DNA from: JAXMDS01 sp043777815 | GTDB lineage: Bacteria > Pseudomonadota > Alphaproteobacteria > Rickettsiales > Rickettsiaceae | NCBI GenBank assembly: GCA_043777815.1 | Contig: JAYWHH010000002.1 | Location: 1-64,000, forward strand | Length of the DNA stretch: 64,000 nt | Direction of reading: 5' to 3' | Shown: one piece after another, positions 46,110 through 55,230 of the stretch | Layout: each line of letters begins with the position of its first letter | How positions within the stretch are numbered: position 1 is the stretch's first letter | Program-made: the position numbers and the translations under genes | The notes under the pieces: model-generated | The model's input: only the letters and a program-made list of their open reading frames with translations | Database searches by the model: none | What the model was told of the DNA's origin: nothing

Positions 46110-47939
46110 ATGAATATTAAACAAAATTCTCAAACTAATCTCTTAATAAGAAACTTTGCCATCATAGCTCACATAGATCATGGAAAAACAACTCTTGCAG
46201 ACAGGCTAATTGAATATTGTGGAGGATTAGAACAAAGAGAAATGTCAAATCAGGTTCTAGATTCTATGGATATAGAAAAAGAACGTGGCATAACTATTAA
46301 AACTCAAACAGTTAGATTGATGTATAAAGCTAAAGATGGTTTAACATATCAATTTAATTTGATGGATACTCCTGGGCACGTAGATTTTGCTTACGAAGTA
46401 AGCCGCGGTCTAGCAGCTTGTGAGGGCGCATTATTGGTAGTAGATGCAGCTCAGGGCGTTGAGGCACAAACTTTAGCAAATGTTTATATGGCATTAGATC
46501 AAAATCTAGCCATAATACCAATTATTAATAAAATTGATTTACCAGCGGCTGATCCAGAAAAAGTAAGACATGACATAGAAGAAACCATTGGCATAGATGC
46601 CTCAAATGCAGTTTTGGCTTCTGCAAAGCAGGGCATTGGCATAGAAGATATATTAGAATCTATAATAAAATATATTCCGTGTCCTGAAAGAGATTTAGAC
46701 GGTACAAAATTGCAAGCCTTGCTTATTGATAGCTGGTACAATGCTTATTTGGGAGTAGTAATTTTATTTAGAATATTTAAAGGCAAAATCAAGAAAGGTA
46801 ATCGAATTAAAATGCTAGCTTCAAATGAAACTTATTTGGTGGATAGAGTGGGATTTTTTACCCCTAAAGAGCATATTTGCGATGAAATATCTGACGGAGA
46901 AATAGGTTTTTTTACAGCAACCATAAAAGATGTAGGAAATTGTAAAGTTGGAGATACTATATATTTTTCAAACACTGAAGTGCCGGCTTTACCGGGTTTT
47001 AAAGAGCATTTACCAGTAGTTTTTTGTGGTATATATCCAGTTGATACAGATGATTTTGAAAAATTAAAAGGATCATTAGATAAACTACATTTAAATGACT
47101 CAAGTTTTTCATATGAAACTGAAAGCTCTAATGCCTTAGGATATGGTTTTCGATGTGGCTTTTTAGGCTTACTACATTTAGAAATAATTCAAGAAAGATT
47201 GATTCGTGAATTTGATGTGGAAATGATTACCACGGCCCCTAGTGTTATATATAGAATATATCCTAAGCGCCCAGAGAATAATGACAAATTTCTTGAAATA
47301 CATAATCCAGCTGAATTACCTGAGGTGCAAAAAATAGATTTTGTAGAAGAGCCTTGGGTTAAAGCAACTATTATGACGCCTGAAGATTACTTAGGTGCAA
47401 TTATAGTTTTATGCAATGAGAAGAGGGGGAGACAGGTTAACCTAACTTATTCTGGCAAAAGACCTATGTTGGTTTATAAATTGCCTTTAAATGAAGTGGT
47501 GTTTGATTTTTATGATAAATTAAAGTCTTTATCAAAAGGTTATGCTAGTTTTGATTGGGAAATTGAATCATATGAAGAAAGTGACTTAGTTAAACTTGAT
47601 ATTTTGGTCAATCATGAGCCTGTAGACGCCTTATCCATCATGGTCCATAGAACCAAAGCTGAACAGCGGGGGCGCGATATGTGCAAACGTCTTCAAGGCT
47701 TAATCCCATCGCATTTATTTCAAATTGCAATACAGGCTGCAATTGGGGGCAAGATCATAGCTAGAGAAAATATTAAAGCTTTACGTAAAGATGTTTTAGC
47801 CAAATGTTATGGTGGTGATATAACCAGAAAACGTAAACTATTAGATAAGCAAAAAAAGGGTAAGGAAAGAATGAAACGATATGGAAATGTGGATATTCCA
47901 CACGAGGCCCTAATTAAAGTGCTTACAGTAGATAAATAG
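46110..47939 (+). CDS. lepA: Elongation factor 4 (LepA)
   Basis: Ribosome-bound GTPase affecting initiation and back-translocation. The G1 region HIDHGKTT is at 21-28, G3 is DTPGHVDF and G4 is NKID (IIPIINKIDLPAA). The 609 residues match the family, including the unique C-terminal domain (IAREN.KALRKDVLAKCYGGD). It is probably transcribed with nusG. Decayed copies of its last codons follow. Confidence 0.97.
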   Translation: MNIKQNSQTNLLIRNFAIIAHIDHGKTTLADRLIEYCGGLEQREMSNQVLDSMDIEKERGITIKTQTVRLMYKAKDGLTYQFNLMDTPGHVDFAYEVSRGLAACEGALLVVDAAQGVEAQTLANVYMALDQNLAIIPIINKIDLPAADPEKVRHDIEETIGIDASNAVLASAKQGIGIEDILESIIKYIPCPERDLDGTKLQALLIDSWYNAYLGVVILFRIFKGKIKKGNRIKMLASNETYLVDRVGFFTPKEHICDEISDGEIGFFTATIKDVGNCKVGDTIYFSNTEVPALPGFKEHLPVVFCGIYPVDTDDFEKLKGSLDKLHLNDSSFSYETESSNALGYGFRCGFLGLLHLEIIQERLIREFDVEMITTAPSVIYRIYPKRPENNDKFLEIHNPAELPEVQKIDFVEEPWVKATIMTPEDYLGAIIVLCNEKRGRQVNLTYSGKRPMLVYKLPLNEVVFDFYDKLKSLSKGYASFDWEIESYEESDLVKLDILVNHEPVDALSIMVHRTKAEQRGRDMCKRLQGLIPSHLFQIAIQAAIGGKIIARENIKALRKDVLAKCYGGDITRKRKLLDKQKKGKERMKRYGNVDIPHEALIKVLTVDK

Positions 47940-47947
47940 GCAATTGT

Positions 47948-48086
47948 TGATATTTCACACGAGGCTCTAATGATAGATAGATAGTTAATTTATTATATCC
48001 CTTATGCTACGAAGCTAGAATTAAAGCTGTTGATATTCCCCTGCCGTGAGGCTCCAATTAAAGTTTTAAAATTATAGATAAATAAT
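47948..48086. repeat. Two decayed echoes of the lepA 3' end
   Basis: GTTGATATTTCACACGAGGCTCTAAT (47946 on) and GTTGATATTCCCCTGCCGTGAGGCTCCAATTAAAG (48029 on) resemble the lepA end at 47889-47939 (GTGGATATTCCACACGAGGC...). The second also keeps the ATAGATAAATA end. The copies differ from each other more than from the gene. Confidence 0.88.
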
Positions 48087-48205
48087 TAATTTGGGAATTT
48101 ATAAAAAATTGATCTTTAAATAATTTATATCTAAAATTTTCTTTTTATGGTTTTTTGTAAATTACTTTGCAATAAAGCAATAAAGCACTAAATGTAAGTA
48201 TTTTA

Positions 48206-49921
48206 TTAATGATGATCGTTGTTTTCGTGATTTTCACCCATATGGTTTAAATTCGAAGCTGGTTCGATGTGATTTTCTTGATGATGATCATTATCACTGT
48301 TATCCCTCATTTCTTCTTCATTTTTAGACAAAAGAGCGTTAAATAAATTAATTAAATTAATTTTATTATCATTGTTTTCGCGATTCTCACCCATATGGTT
48401 TAAATCCGGAAGTGGCCCAGGTATCTCAGCCTGATCTTCATTCTGGTCTATAGGATTTACATTTTGTACCGGCTCAGCTATCTCAACCTGATTTTCATTC
48501 TGGTCTATAGGATTTACATTTTGCACTGGCTCAGCTATCTCAGCCTGATTTTCATTCTGGTCTATAGACTTTATTTTTATAGTAAAATCAACTTTTCCTA
48601 TATTTTTTTTATTCTGATTTTTAATCAGAGTATTGATATCTTTATTAAATTTCTCAATATTGATGCCTAATTTAAATGCTTCTTTTGTTACTAAGTATTT
48701 TATTAATTGATCATCAAGAGATTCAGCACTAAAGCTAATGATTTTAATTTTTATATCTAATGTTTTAAAAACATTTTTCATTTTTTCTAGAACTGTTGAA
48801 AAATTACCTGATAAATTAATTTTAGTTGTTTTATAGTTTTGTTTCAATATTAGATTGTTTCTAACAATCTTTACACTAGTAATTTTTCCAAAATGATACA
48901 TACTCTCATAGCCTACATTAATAGTTAGATAATATTTATTATATTTAGTTTCTAATAAAGAAAAAATAATTTTTATTTCATAGTCATTGTTAGATCTTAT
49001 ACTTATTTCACATACTTTATTTTTATTTATTTGAGTAATTATTTTTTTCAAAGGCACTGCATAGTCATGTAAATTACATACATTGCCTTTATGTCTCAAA
49101 TAATCTAAAGAAAATTTATTAAAATCTGCTAAACTATATATAAAATTAGAGTCATTAAATTCATCTTTAGTGCTAAGTAATTCTACTCTGTTTTGTAATG
49201 ATACAGAGTGTTTTACTTGAGTACTGGGTTTTGATTCAATACTTTCTTGCAACTGAATTATTTTTCGATTAACTGATTGATTGGAAAGTTTTGTAAAAAA
49301 TATTGGAGTATCAAAATCATTTTGATGTAATGTATCTACTACAAACGATGTTTTTTTGGATATTGTGGGCATCAATTCTGTCTTTCTATGATATAGTACA
49401 GGATTTCTTGAGTATACCACTTGTCCGAGTGTGTTTACTTCAGTCTGCTGTGCGTTATTGGAATCCCTAAAGAAGCCATGGTAATTTCTAAATTTAGTAT
49501 AAAAATTTAAATATTTTATGAAGTTATCATTATCAATATCAATTGTATTATCTTGAACGTTTATATTGCCTGTTGTATTTCCTGCGTAAACATAGTTTAC
49601 TTGATCAATAGATATTTTTTTTAAATCAGACGAAATTTTAACTTTTACACGATCAATTTTTTCTATTTTAATTTTCATTTGTTCAGATGAATTTCCTACT
49701 TTCATTTTTATTAGTTCAGATGAATTTTCTGAAATGCAAAAAGCGCTTATAGTAAAAATATACATTTCATCTGTATTTTTTAGATTTAAAAAACCAAAAT
49801 TATCTGAAAGTTTATTTTTGGAAATATGAGATTGAATTAGATGAGTTTCTAACTTCAAAGATTTTGATTGAGATTCAGAGTTTATCTCAAGATCTGACCG
49901 TGTTATATATTCTGACTGCAT
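48206..49921 (-). CDS. Repeat-containing hypothetical protein
   Basis: 571 residues with no signal peptide or membrane segment that I can see. The first 430 residues are a mixed, probably folded region. A C-terminal low-complexity part has a 19-residue repeat (PIDQNENQ(V/A)EIAEPVQNVN) in about three copies and a second repeat NLNHMGENHENND that recurs at the extreme end. The central part (about 295-400) has alternating strands and a helix a little like the FliK C-terminal domain, but I do not claim homology. I do not recognise it. Its tail is Asn/Asp/Glu/His-rich and acidic. Confidence 0.65.
   Translation of the reverse strand: MQSEYITRSDLEINSESQSKSLKLETHLIQSHISKNKLSDNFGFLNLKNTDEMYIFTISAFCISENSSELIKMKVGNSSEQMKIKIEKIDRVKVKISSDLKKISIDQVNYVYAGNTTGNINVQDNTIDIDNDNFIKYLNFYTKFRNYHGFFRDSNNAQQTEVNTLGQVVYSRNPVLYHRKTELMPTISKKTSFVVDTLHQNDFDTPIFFTKLSNQSVNRKIIQLQESIESKPSTQVKHSVSLQNRVELLSTKDEFNDSNFIYSLADFNKFSLDYLRHKGNVCNLHDYAVPLKKIITQINKNKVCEISIRSNNDYEIKIIFSLLETKYNKYYLTINVGYESMYHFGKITSVKIVRNNLILKQNYKTTKINLSGNFSTVLEKMKNVFKTLDIKIKIISFSAESLDDQLIKYLVTKEAFKLGINIEKFNKDINTLIKNQNKKNIGKVDFTIKIKSIDQNENQAEIAEPVQNVNPIDQNENQVEIAEPVQNVNPIDQNEDQAEIPGPLPDLNHMGENRENNDNKINLINLFNALLSKNEEEMRDNSDNDHHQENHIEPASNLNHMGENHENNDHH
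48437..48575 (-). repeat. 57-base in-frame repeat within the hypothetical gene
   Basis: TCTGGTCTATAG with flanks recurs at 48442, 48499 and 48556, exactly 57 bases (19 codons) apart, with few changes. It encodes the IDQNENQ...PVQNVN repeats. Confidence 0.95.
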
Positions 49922-50071
49922 GCTAAAATTTTTTAATTTGATTACATGAAGTAATTATACAATACATTAAATAAGTGTTTTAATTATATTAATGTAATTT
50001 ATCTATATTATTATAATTAAAGCTAGTGAGTTGTAATTTACTTAAAAGTTATAAAGTTATAAAAATTGAAT

Positions 50072-51283
50072 TTAGTTGAAGCTAGAATGTTCTAGTTCTT
50101 CTAGCTTACTTACTAAATCATAGAAGTTGAATTTAGTATGATCAAAATTAACAAGATCTAATATATGTTTAACAGCTTTATTCTCTAATATTTGTAATCT
50201 CAAGTCAGAAAGTCTATTTTGTGGATCTGAAATGAGATATTGGTAATAGGTAGGATTAGTTTGTTGCAACTGTTGTAAATTAAGAATAATATCTTTAGAA
50301 GTTACTTGTAGTTGATTTTCTTCCGAATATTGATCCAAAAATAATCCAATTTTGGTACGCCTAATAGAATATTTTTTGATAATTGCATCTTGCTCTTCAG
50401 AAGTTTTAGATTCAAAAACTTTAGATTCAGCATTCAGTTCATCCTTAATGTGAGATAAACTTTTTAAGTCTTTATCTACAAGTTGATCTGGAATTTTAAA
50501 ATCTATTTTACTTTCTAGAGTGTTAAAAAGCTGTATCTTAACAAAATTATTAGAACATGCGGCAAATTCTTCCTTAAGCTTATCTTTAATTTTTTCTTCA
50601 ACTTGATCTACTTCAGTTTCAAAAATTATTTTTACTTCCGCATCGGACAATGCTTTCAAACGCTCTTGACCGCTTAAAGACTTAGATGCTTTTATTTGTT
50701 CAAGATTTAAATCGCTAATGTCTTCCTGAGTCGCTAGTGTTGAATCAGAATTTTGATTTGCAACATTAGCCTGGCTATCAACGTTAGATTTAGCTTCTAG
50801 TTTGATTTCAGTTTCATTATTATCATAGTTCTCTATTAAGTTATCTAATAAATCACTTATAAACTTACTTACATCGTCTGAAGAAATTTCCTCCATTATT
50901 GGCTTAGTAAGATTTATTGCCGAAAGATCAACCTTAGGAACCTCAGGCATCGGAACATACTCAAAATCTATTTCAGCTGAAGTTTGATCTTCTTGTATGT
51001 TAAATTTATTTAGCTTTGGTTGACCCAAAAATTTTTCTGATTGAGCAAAAAAATCGAAACCTTTGTTTAAAAGAAGATCTCTAAATTCTTCTTGAATAGC
51101 AGGTGAGAATCGTTTTTTTATTAAATCTTGCGGCACTTTATTTGCTCTAAAACCTTTCAACCTAATTTTAGGTTGAACTTTTTCTAAAGCTAAAGCATAT
51201 GTTTCTTTCATTTCGTCAGAATTGACCTTAATGGTGCAAACTCTATAAGTATCTGAAATATCTTTTTTAGATAATATTTCCAT
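50072..51283 (-). CDS. tig: Trigger factor lacking the PPIase domain
   Basis: Ribosome-associated chaperone. The N-terminal ribosome-binding signature GFRANKVP is at about 44-51, and the N-domain runs to about 120. In typical trigger factors an FKBP-type PPIase domain of about 90 residues follows near residue 150. Here it is missing and replaced by a polar stretch (about 153-215, with DSQANVANQNSDSTLATQ). The C-terminal helical chaperone arms then resume (KIIFETEVDQVEEKIKD onward). Length is 403 against about 440. Chaperone activity is likely kept and prolyl isomerase activity lost. Confidence 0.88.
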   Translation of the reverse strand: MEILSKKDISDTYRVCTIKVNSDEMKETYALALEKVQPKIRLKGFRANKVPQDLIKKRFSPAIQEEFRDLLLNKGFDFFAQSEKFLGQPKLNKFNIQEDQTSAEIDFEYVPMPEVPKVDLSAINLTKPIMEEISSDDVSKFISDLLDNLIENYDNNETEIKLEAKSNVDSQANVANQNSDSTLATQEDISDLNLEQIKASKSLSGQERLKALSDAEVKIIFETEVDQVEEKIKDKLKEEFAACSNNFVKIQLFNTLESKIDFKIPDQLVDKDLKSLSHIKDELNAESKVFESKTSEEQDAIIKKYSIRRTKIGLFLDQYSEENQLQVTSKDIILNLQQLQQTNPTYYQYLISDPQNRLSDLRLQILENKAVKHILDLVNFDHTKFNFYDLVSKLEELEHSSFN

Positions 51284-51330
51284 ATCTTCAAATAAGTATT
51301 TAACGTGCTGTGATTATTGAATTTTTTGAA

Positions 51331-51414
51331 TACGAATAAAGGGACTTGAACCCCCACAATGTTACCATTACTAGGACCTAAACCTAGCGCGTCTACCAGT
51401 TCCGCCATATTCGC
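51331..51414 (-). tRNA. tRNA-Leu(UAG)
   Basis: Class II cloverleaf on minus. The acceptor GCGAATA pairs with TATTCGT (terminal G-U), the D arm is TGGCGGAACTGGTAGACGC, and the anticodon loop TTTAGGT reads TAG. A long variable arm is followed by the T arm GGGGGTTCAAGTCCCTT, and the discriminator is A. It starts three bases after the dapE stop and ends 47 bases before tig, so it is probably cut out of a dapE-tRNA-tig transcript. Confidence 0.95.
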
Positions 51415-51417
51415 ATA

Positions 51418-52713
51418 TTATATATGCCAAAAGTTTTTCAAAATAGCACTATATATATTATACAGATTTTCGATACATTTACAAGATATATATTCATTTT
51501 TTTGATGAGCAGTTTCATATTTAAAGCCGCATTCAATAATTTTGCAGTATTTATGTAAAAACCTTGCATCTGATGTTCCGCCATTATTGATTGTGCTGGG
51601 GGTAGGCAACCCAACTTCTTCTATACTTTGTGAAACTATTTGTAAGAAATTTATTTCCTCATCTTCAAAATTTTGTTCGAAACTATCTGCTCCAATTTTA
51701 TATGTAAGGGTGTAATTGATTGGAATATTACTAATGCTATAACTGAAAAGATTTTGAGATGTTTTTAATAAAGATTTCTCCACCAAAGATATGATTTGAT
51801 TTGAAGAATATTTTCCAAGATAACGTGTATTAAATTTGGCACTTGATGTATCAAGAACTAAATTAGTTGTTTTATTTTCGCATAATAATTCCGTCACTTC
51901 AAAGCTTATTTCTTTATCAATTATCTGCAACTGTATTTCTTTACGAAAATTATTTAATGCAACGAATAAAAAATTATTTGGATTAGTTAAGTTTTCTGGG
52001 TAAGCTACATGACCTTGTTTTCCAACTGCTTTTATATCAAAGTTAATGCTGCCACGTCTTCCAGTTTTAATATTATCTCCTGTATTTTGAATTGAAGTAG
52101 GTTCGCCTAAAATACAATGAGTGATTTTATAATCATTATTATCCAACCACTCAATCATTTTTTGAGTTCCATTAGTTGCATCAGCCTCCTCATCCCCTGT
52201 TAACAACACAGAAATTTTCATCTTAGCATCCTTTGGATCACAAAAATATTGTGAATTTGAGTTAATAAAATCTTTTATTGCCTGCATAAATACTCCAATT
52301 GCGCCTTTCATATCGCAAGCTCCTCTAAATTGTACTTTTTCATCTTTAATGACTAGTGTAAATGGATCATCATTCCAATTAGGTCCCGGTGGCACCACAT
52401 CTATGTGTCCAGCAAAGCAAAAATTAATAAAATTGTTTTTTAAGGAATAATTTTGACTTTTTCCATAAACTTTTAATTGATCTATCATTGACTCTTTTAG
52501 CCCAATTTCAGCATAAAGATTTTTAGTATCAACAAATTGTTTTACTATGACATGAAATCCTAAATTGTTCAAAAATGATTCAATATAATCAAAACAACCA
52601 GCGTTATCTGGTGAAATTGATTTATAGCCTCCTAACTTTGTCAATATTTCAATAATAGAATTAAATTTATCGCGATCATAAAAAGCGCCACTATTACTTT
52701 TATTGTTTTGCAT
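51418..52713 (-). CDS. dapE: Succinyl-diaminopimelate desuccinylase
   Basis: Zinc peptidase-fold enzyme (M20) releasing LL-diaminopimelate, upstream of DapF. The 431 residues are somewhat longer than the usual 380. The metal motif FAGHIDVVPPG and the catalytic GDEEADATNGTQKM are clear. RFLHKYCKIIECGF and the C-terminal GGTSDARF complete the active site. ArgE is excluded mainly by context and the DapE-like DVVPPGPNW. A tRNA-Leu gene directly abuts the stop. Confidence 0.9.
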   Translation of the reverse strand: MQNNKSNSGAFYDRDKFNSIIEILTKLGGYKSISPDNAGCFDYIESFLNNLGFHVIVKQFVDTKNLYAEIGLKESMIDQLKVYGKSQNYSLKNNFINFCFAGHIDVVPPGPNWNDDPFTLVIKDEKVQFRGACDMKGAIGVFMQAIKDFINSNSQYFCDPKDAKMKISVLLTGDEEADATNGTQKMIEWLDNNDYKITHCILGEPTSIQNTGDNIKTGRRGSINFDIKAVGKQGHVAYPENLTNPNNFLFVALNNFRKEIQLQIIDKEISFEVTELLCENKTTNLVLDTSSAKFNTRYLGKYSSNQIISLVEKSLLKTSQNLFSYSISNIPINYTLTYKIGADSFEQNFEDEEINFLQIVSQSIEEVGLPTPSTINNGGTSDARFLHKYCKIIECGFKYETAHQKNEYISCKCIENLYNIYSAILKNFWHI

Positions 52714-52769
52714 TATTTCTCTAGATTAATCTCTTATACTTTTCAAATAAAGTATATCTCATATTATAT

Positions 52770-53024
52770 ATGACACTAAGTTGCCACTTACTTTTATCAT
52801 TAAGCCTATTTGCCTGCTTATATTTGATCTTTATAAAAAGAAAATTTAGCTACAAATTAGTATTATTGAATAGTATAAATAATTTATTTATTTGTATCTT
52901 ATTAATTGTTTGCATGGAAAATCATAATCTATCAGTAGCAATTGATATCAGTTACATATATATTCTACTGAGTCACATCTTAATTTCTATTCTGCAGAAA
53001 AGAAGCTCTCAATATAAAAATTAA
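52770..53024 (+). CDS. Small membrane protein, possibly MrpF-like
   Basis: 84 residues with three hydrophobic segments (about 2-22, 32-50 and 57-76). The spacing, with KLVLLNSINNLFICILLIV and AIDISYIYILLSHILISIL, loosely recalls subunit F of Mrp-type Na+/H+ antiporters, which exist in Rickettsia. The conserved Asp in helix 2 of MrpF is not obvious. Treat the family as a guess. It is divergent from dapE with a 56-base gap. Confidence 0.5.
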   Translation: MTLSCHLLLSLSLFACLYLIFIKRKFSYKLVLLNSINNLFICILLIVCMENHNLSVAIDISYIYILLSHILISILQKRSSQYKN

Positions 53025-53265
53025 ATGTCTTTTAATTTTGCTTTACAGTTAATATTCATAAAAACAAAATCAATAATAAATTTATGCTAAGCCAAAATTA
53101 GTAATAACTTTATACAATAAACTTGCAAAGCAACTAAATCTTTATACAATAAACTTGCAAACCAGCTAAATCCAACTTTTTAAATAACAACTAATCTAGA
53201 ATGTAGTTTCTAAATTCACAATAGTTTGAGATATAATTAGGTTTATATTTAAACTCTAATCTTTT

Positions 53266-53406
53266 ATGTTAAGAACCTTTCAGCCAAAAAGTAAGAAGGT
53301 AAGGTTAACCAAGCACGGATTCATGTATAGAATGTCTACTAGTACAGGTAGAAATATACTTAATAGACGAAGACACAAAGGAAGAAAACGCATTGCTGTT
53401 ATTTAG
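53266..53406 (+). CDS. rpmH: 50S ribosomal protein L34
   Basis: 46 residues beginning MLRTFQPKSKKVRLTKHGF and ending RRHKGRKRIAVI, a complete L34. A -10-like TATAAT lies at 53232-53237. rnpA begins eight bases after the stop, the classical rpmH-rnpA pair. dnaA, often nearby, is 21 kb away here. Confidence 0.96.
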   Translation: MLRTFQPKSKKVRLTKHGFMYRMSTSTGRNILNRRRHKGRKRIAVI

Positions 53407-53414
53407 TCAACTTT

Positions 53415-53900
53415 GTGAGAAGGCTATATAAAGGGGTATATTCAATATCTTCCAAATTAATTTTTTCACAACTGTCTAAAAAAGGCAATAAATTTGCTAC
53501 ACAGTTTTGTAAGTCTAGTTATTTACATAATTTATCATTAGAAGTAATTGAAAATAGTGCTCAATTTGCACATAAAATTGCCTCGAATAATAATTTATCT
53601 TCTAATAAACATATTAATTTAAAACATCAAAATTTTTCTCCAGGGGAATCTTTTCAAAAAGATACAATAAATCTTGCAGTTAGAATTAGTAAAAAAAATA
53701 TAAAGCGAGCAGTAGACCGCAATCTAATGAAAAGACGTTTTTTTCATATAGTTCGGACTTTTATACAGTCCTCATCTGACTTAACGGACAAAATTTGTAT
53801 CCATCCTGGATATTACGTATTCTATATCAATAAAAAAATATGTCATTTTGATCTGCTATTAGAAATAAAATCTCATTTTACTAATTACATTCCTAACTAA
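53415..53900 (+). CDS. rnpA: Ribonuclease P protein component
   Basis: Protein subunit of RNase P, maturing tRNA 5' ends. It starts at GTG 53415 with MRRLYKGVYSISSKLIFSQL. The RNR motif region is VRISKKNIKRAVDRNLMKRR. The 161 residues exceed the usual 115 by an Asn/Ser-rich internal segment (about 55-85). The C-terminal YYVFYINKKICHFD and LLLEIKSHF fit the fold. It is co-transcribed with rpmH. rnpB, the RNA subunit, was not found in the window. Confidence 0.9.
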   Translation: MRRLYKGVYSISSKLIFSQLSKKGNKFATQFCKSSYLHNLSLEVIENSAQFAHKIASNNNLSSNKHINLKHQNFSPGESFQKDTINLAVRISKKNIKRAVDRNLMKRRFFHIVRTFIQSSSDLTDKICIHPGYYVFYINKKICHFDLLLEIKSHFTNYIPN

Positions 53901-54007
53901 TTTCATTTTTCAAGATTAAAGGTTTTCTGTTTTTTCTCAACAAATTATCTATACACTGAACATATGATTGGTATATGATTGATATTATAAATCATAAGTA
54001 GAAAACA

Positions 54008-55123
54008 ATGGATTTGTCGCTTGAAGATCTCAAAATAATACGCATGTCTAGATCAAAACTTAAGGGTAAAGTAATTTCACCAGGCATATTAAGAAATTTA
54101 ATACATGTGTTTGAATCGGTAGATCAGGCTTTTTTACATTTACAAAAATTTTTAGATGCTAACGGCTCTTCAATTGCCACTGAAGTAGAAATAGAAAAAG
54201 AATTATCTAAAGTTAAAAACTTTGGCGCCAAAATAATTACACACAAAAGCAGATCTTATCCACGAATTTTGAAATTAATACCTGATTATCCACTAGTACT
54301 TACCTATTTAGGAAATATAGATCTAATAAATCAAAAAGTTTTTGGCATAGTTGGGTCTCGAAATGCTTCACATATGGGGCAGAGTTTTGCTACTAAGATA
54401 AGTTCAGAATTAGTTTCATATGGATTTGTAGTAATTTCAGGTTTAGCAAGGGGCATAGATACGTCTGCCCATATGGGAGCTATTAAATCTACAATAGCTG
54501 TTATGGCAGGAGGGATAGATCATATTTATCCACAAGAAAATTTAAATCTATATCAGAAGATATCAGATCAGGGTTTAATAATTACAGAAAATAAGATTGG
54601 ACATAATCCAATAGCAATAGACTTTAGAGCTAGAAACAGAATTATAGCAGGAGTTGCATTAGGAGTATGCGTAGTAGAGGCAGCGAAATTATCTGGATCT
54701 TTAGTTACGGCAAGATTTGCACTTGAATATAATCGGGATGTTTTTGCTGTTCCTGGTCAGCCTTTAGATCCTAGGAGCTTTGGTACTAATAGCCTGATAT
54801 TAGATGGAGCTTATATGGTAAACTCTATAGAAGACATTATTAGAAATCTTAATGATATAAATAATGTATTAGATATTAATAAAAATATGGTAGTTCAGGA
54901 ATCTTTTGGAAAAGTAGATTTGTTTAATATAAATGCCAATTCATATAAAACAGTTTTAGATATTTTAAATTTTAATCCAACTTCTATTGAAATGATTCAT
55001 AATTATTCGCGAATGGAACTTAGGGTATTACATTTGATTTTATTAGAACTTGAGTTAACAGATAAAGTTAAAAGATATAGTGGCAATAAATTTGCTTTAA
55101 ATTCACTATCAGAATTTGAATAA
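54008..55123 (+). CDS. dprA: DNA-processing protein DprA
   Basis: Loads RecA onto incoming single-stranded DNA during transformation. The 371 residues have a Rossmann-like core with FGIVGSRNASHMGQ, VISGLARGIDTSAHMGA, MAGGIDHIYPQENL and FAVPGQPLDPRSFG. The C-terminal winged-helix-like part (TSIEMIHNYSRMEL) is present. Many Rickettsiales keep dprA although competence is unproven. It is followed by a short echo and a cysteine desulfurase gene. Confidence 0.95.
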   Translation: MDLSLEDLKIIRMSRSKLKGKVISPGILRNLIHVFESVDQAFLHLQKFLDANGSSIATEVEIEKELSKVKNFGAKIITHKSRSYPRILKLIPDYPLVLTYLGNIDLINQKVFGIVGSRNASHMGQSFATKISSELVSYGFVVISGLARGIDTSAHMGAIKSTIAVMAGGIDHIYPQENLNLYQKISDQGLIITENKIGHNPIAIDFRARNRIIAGVALGVCVVEAAKLSGSLVTARFALEYNRDVFAVPGQPLDPRSFGTNSLILDGAYMVNSIEDIIRNLNDINNVLDINKNMVVQESFGKVDLFNINANSYKTVLDILNFNPTSIEMIHNYSRMELRVLHLILLELELTDKVKRYSGNKFALNSLSEFE

Positions 55124-55190
55124 TGGTGATACAGAACCTGGAAAACTAATCATAATTTGAATAATGATGAGGCGGTACTTTGAAAACTAA
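55112..55190. repeat. Echo of the dprA 3' end
   Basis: GAATTTGAATAATG.TGA....AC.T.GAAAACTAA covers the gene end (55112-55149) and recurs at 55153-55190, a 41-base offset with several changes. Confidence 0.85.
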
Positions 55191-55230
55191 CTTAAAAAAA
55201 TAATAGTTTCTTGTTTTAACAAATAAAAAT

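Noticed and set aside
48206..49921. FliK-like hook-length protein
   Set aside because: Only a loose strand-helix resemblance in the centre; no flagellar genes or clear FliK motif in the window.
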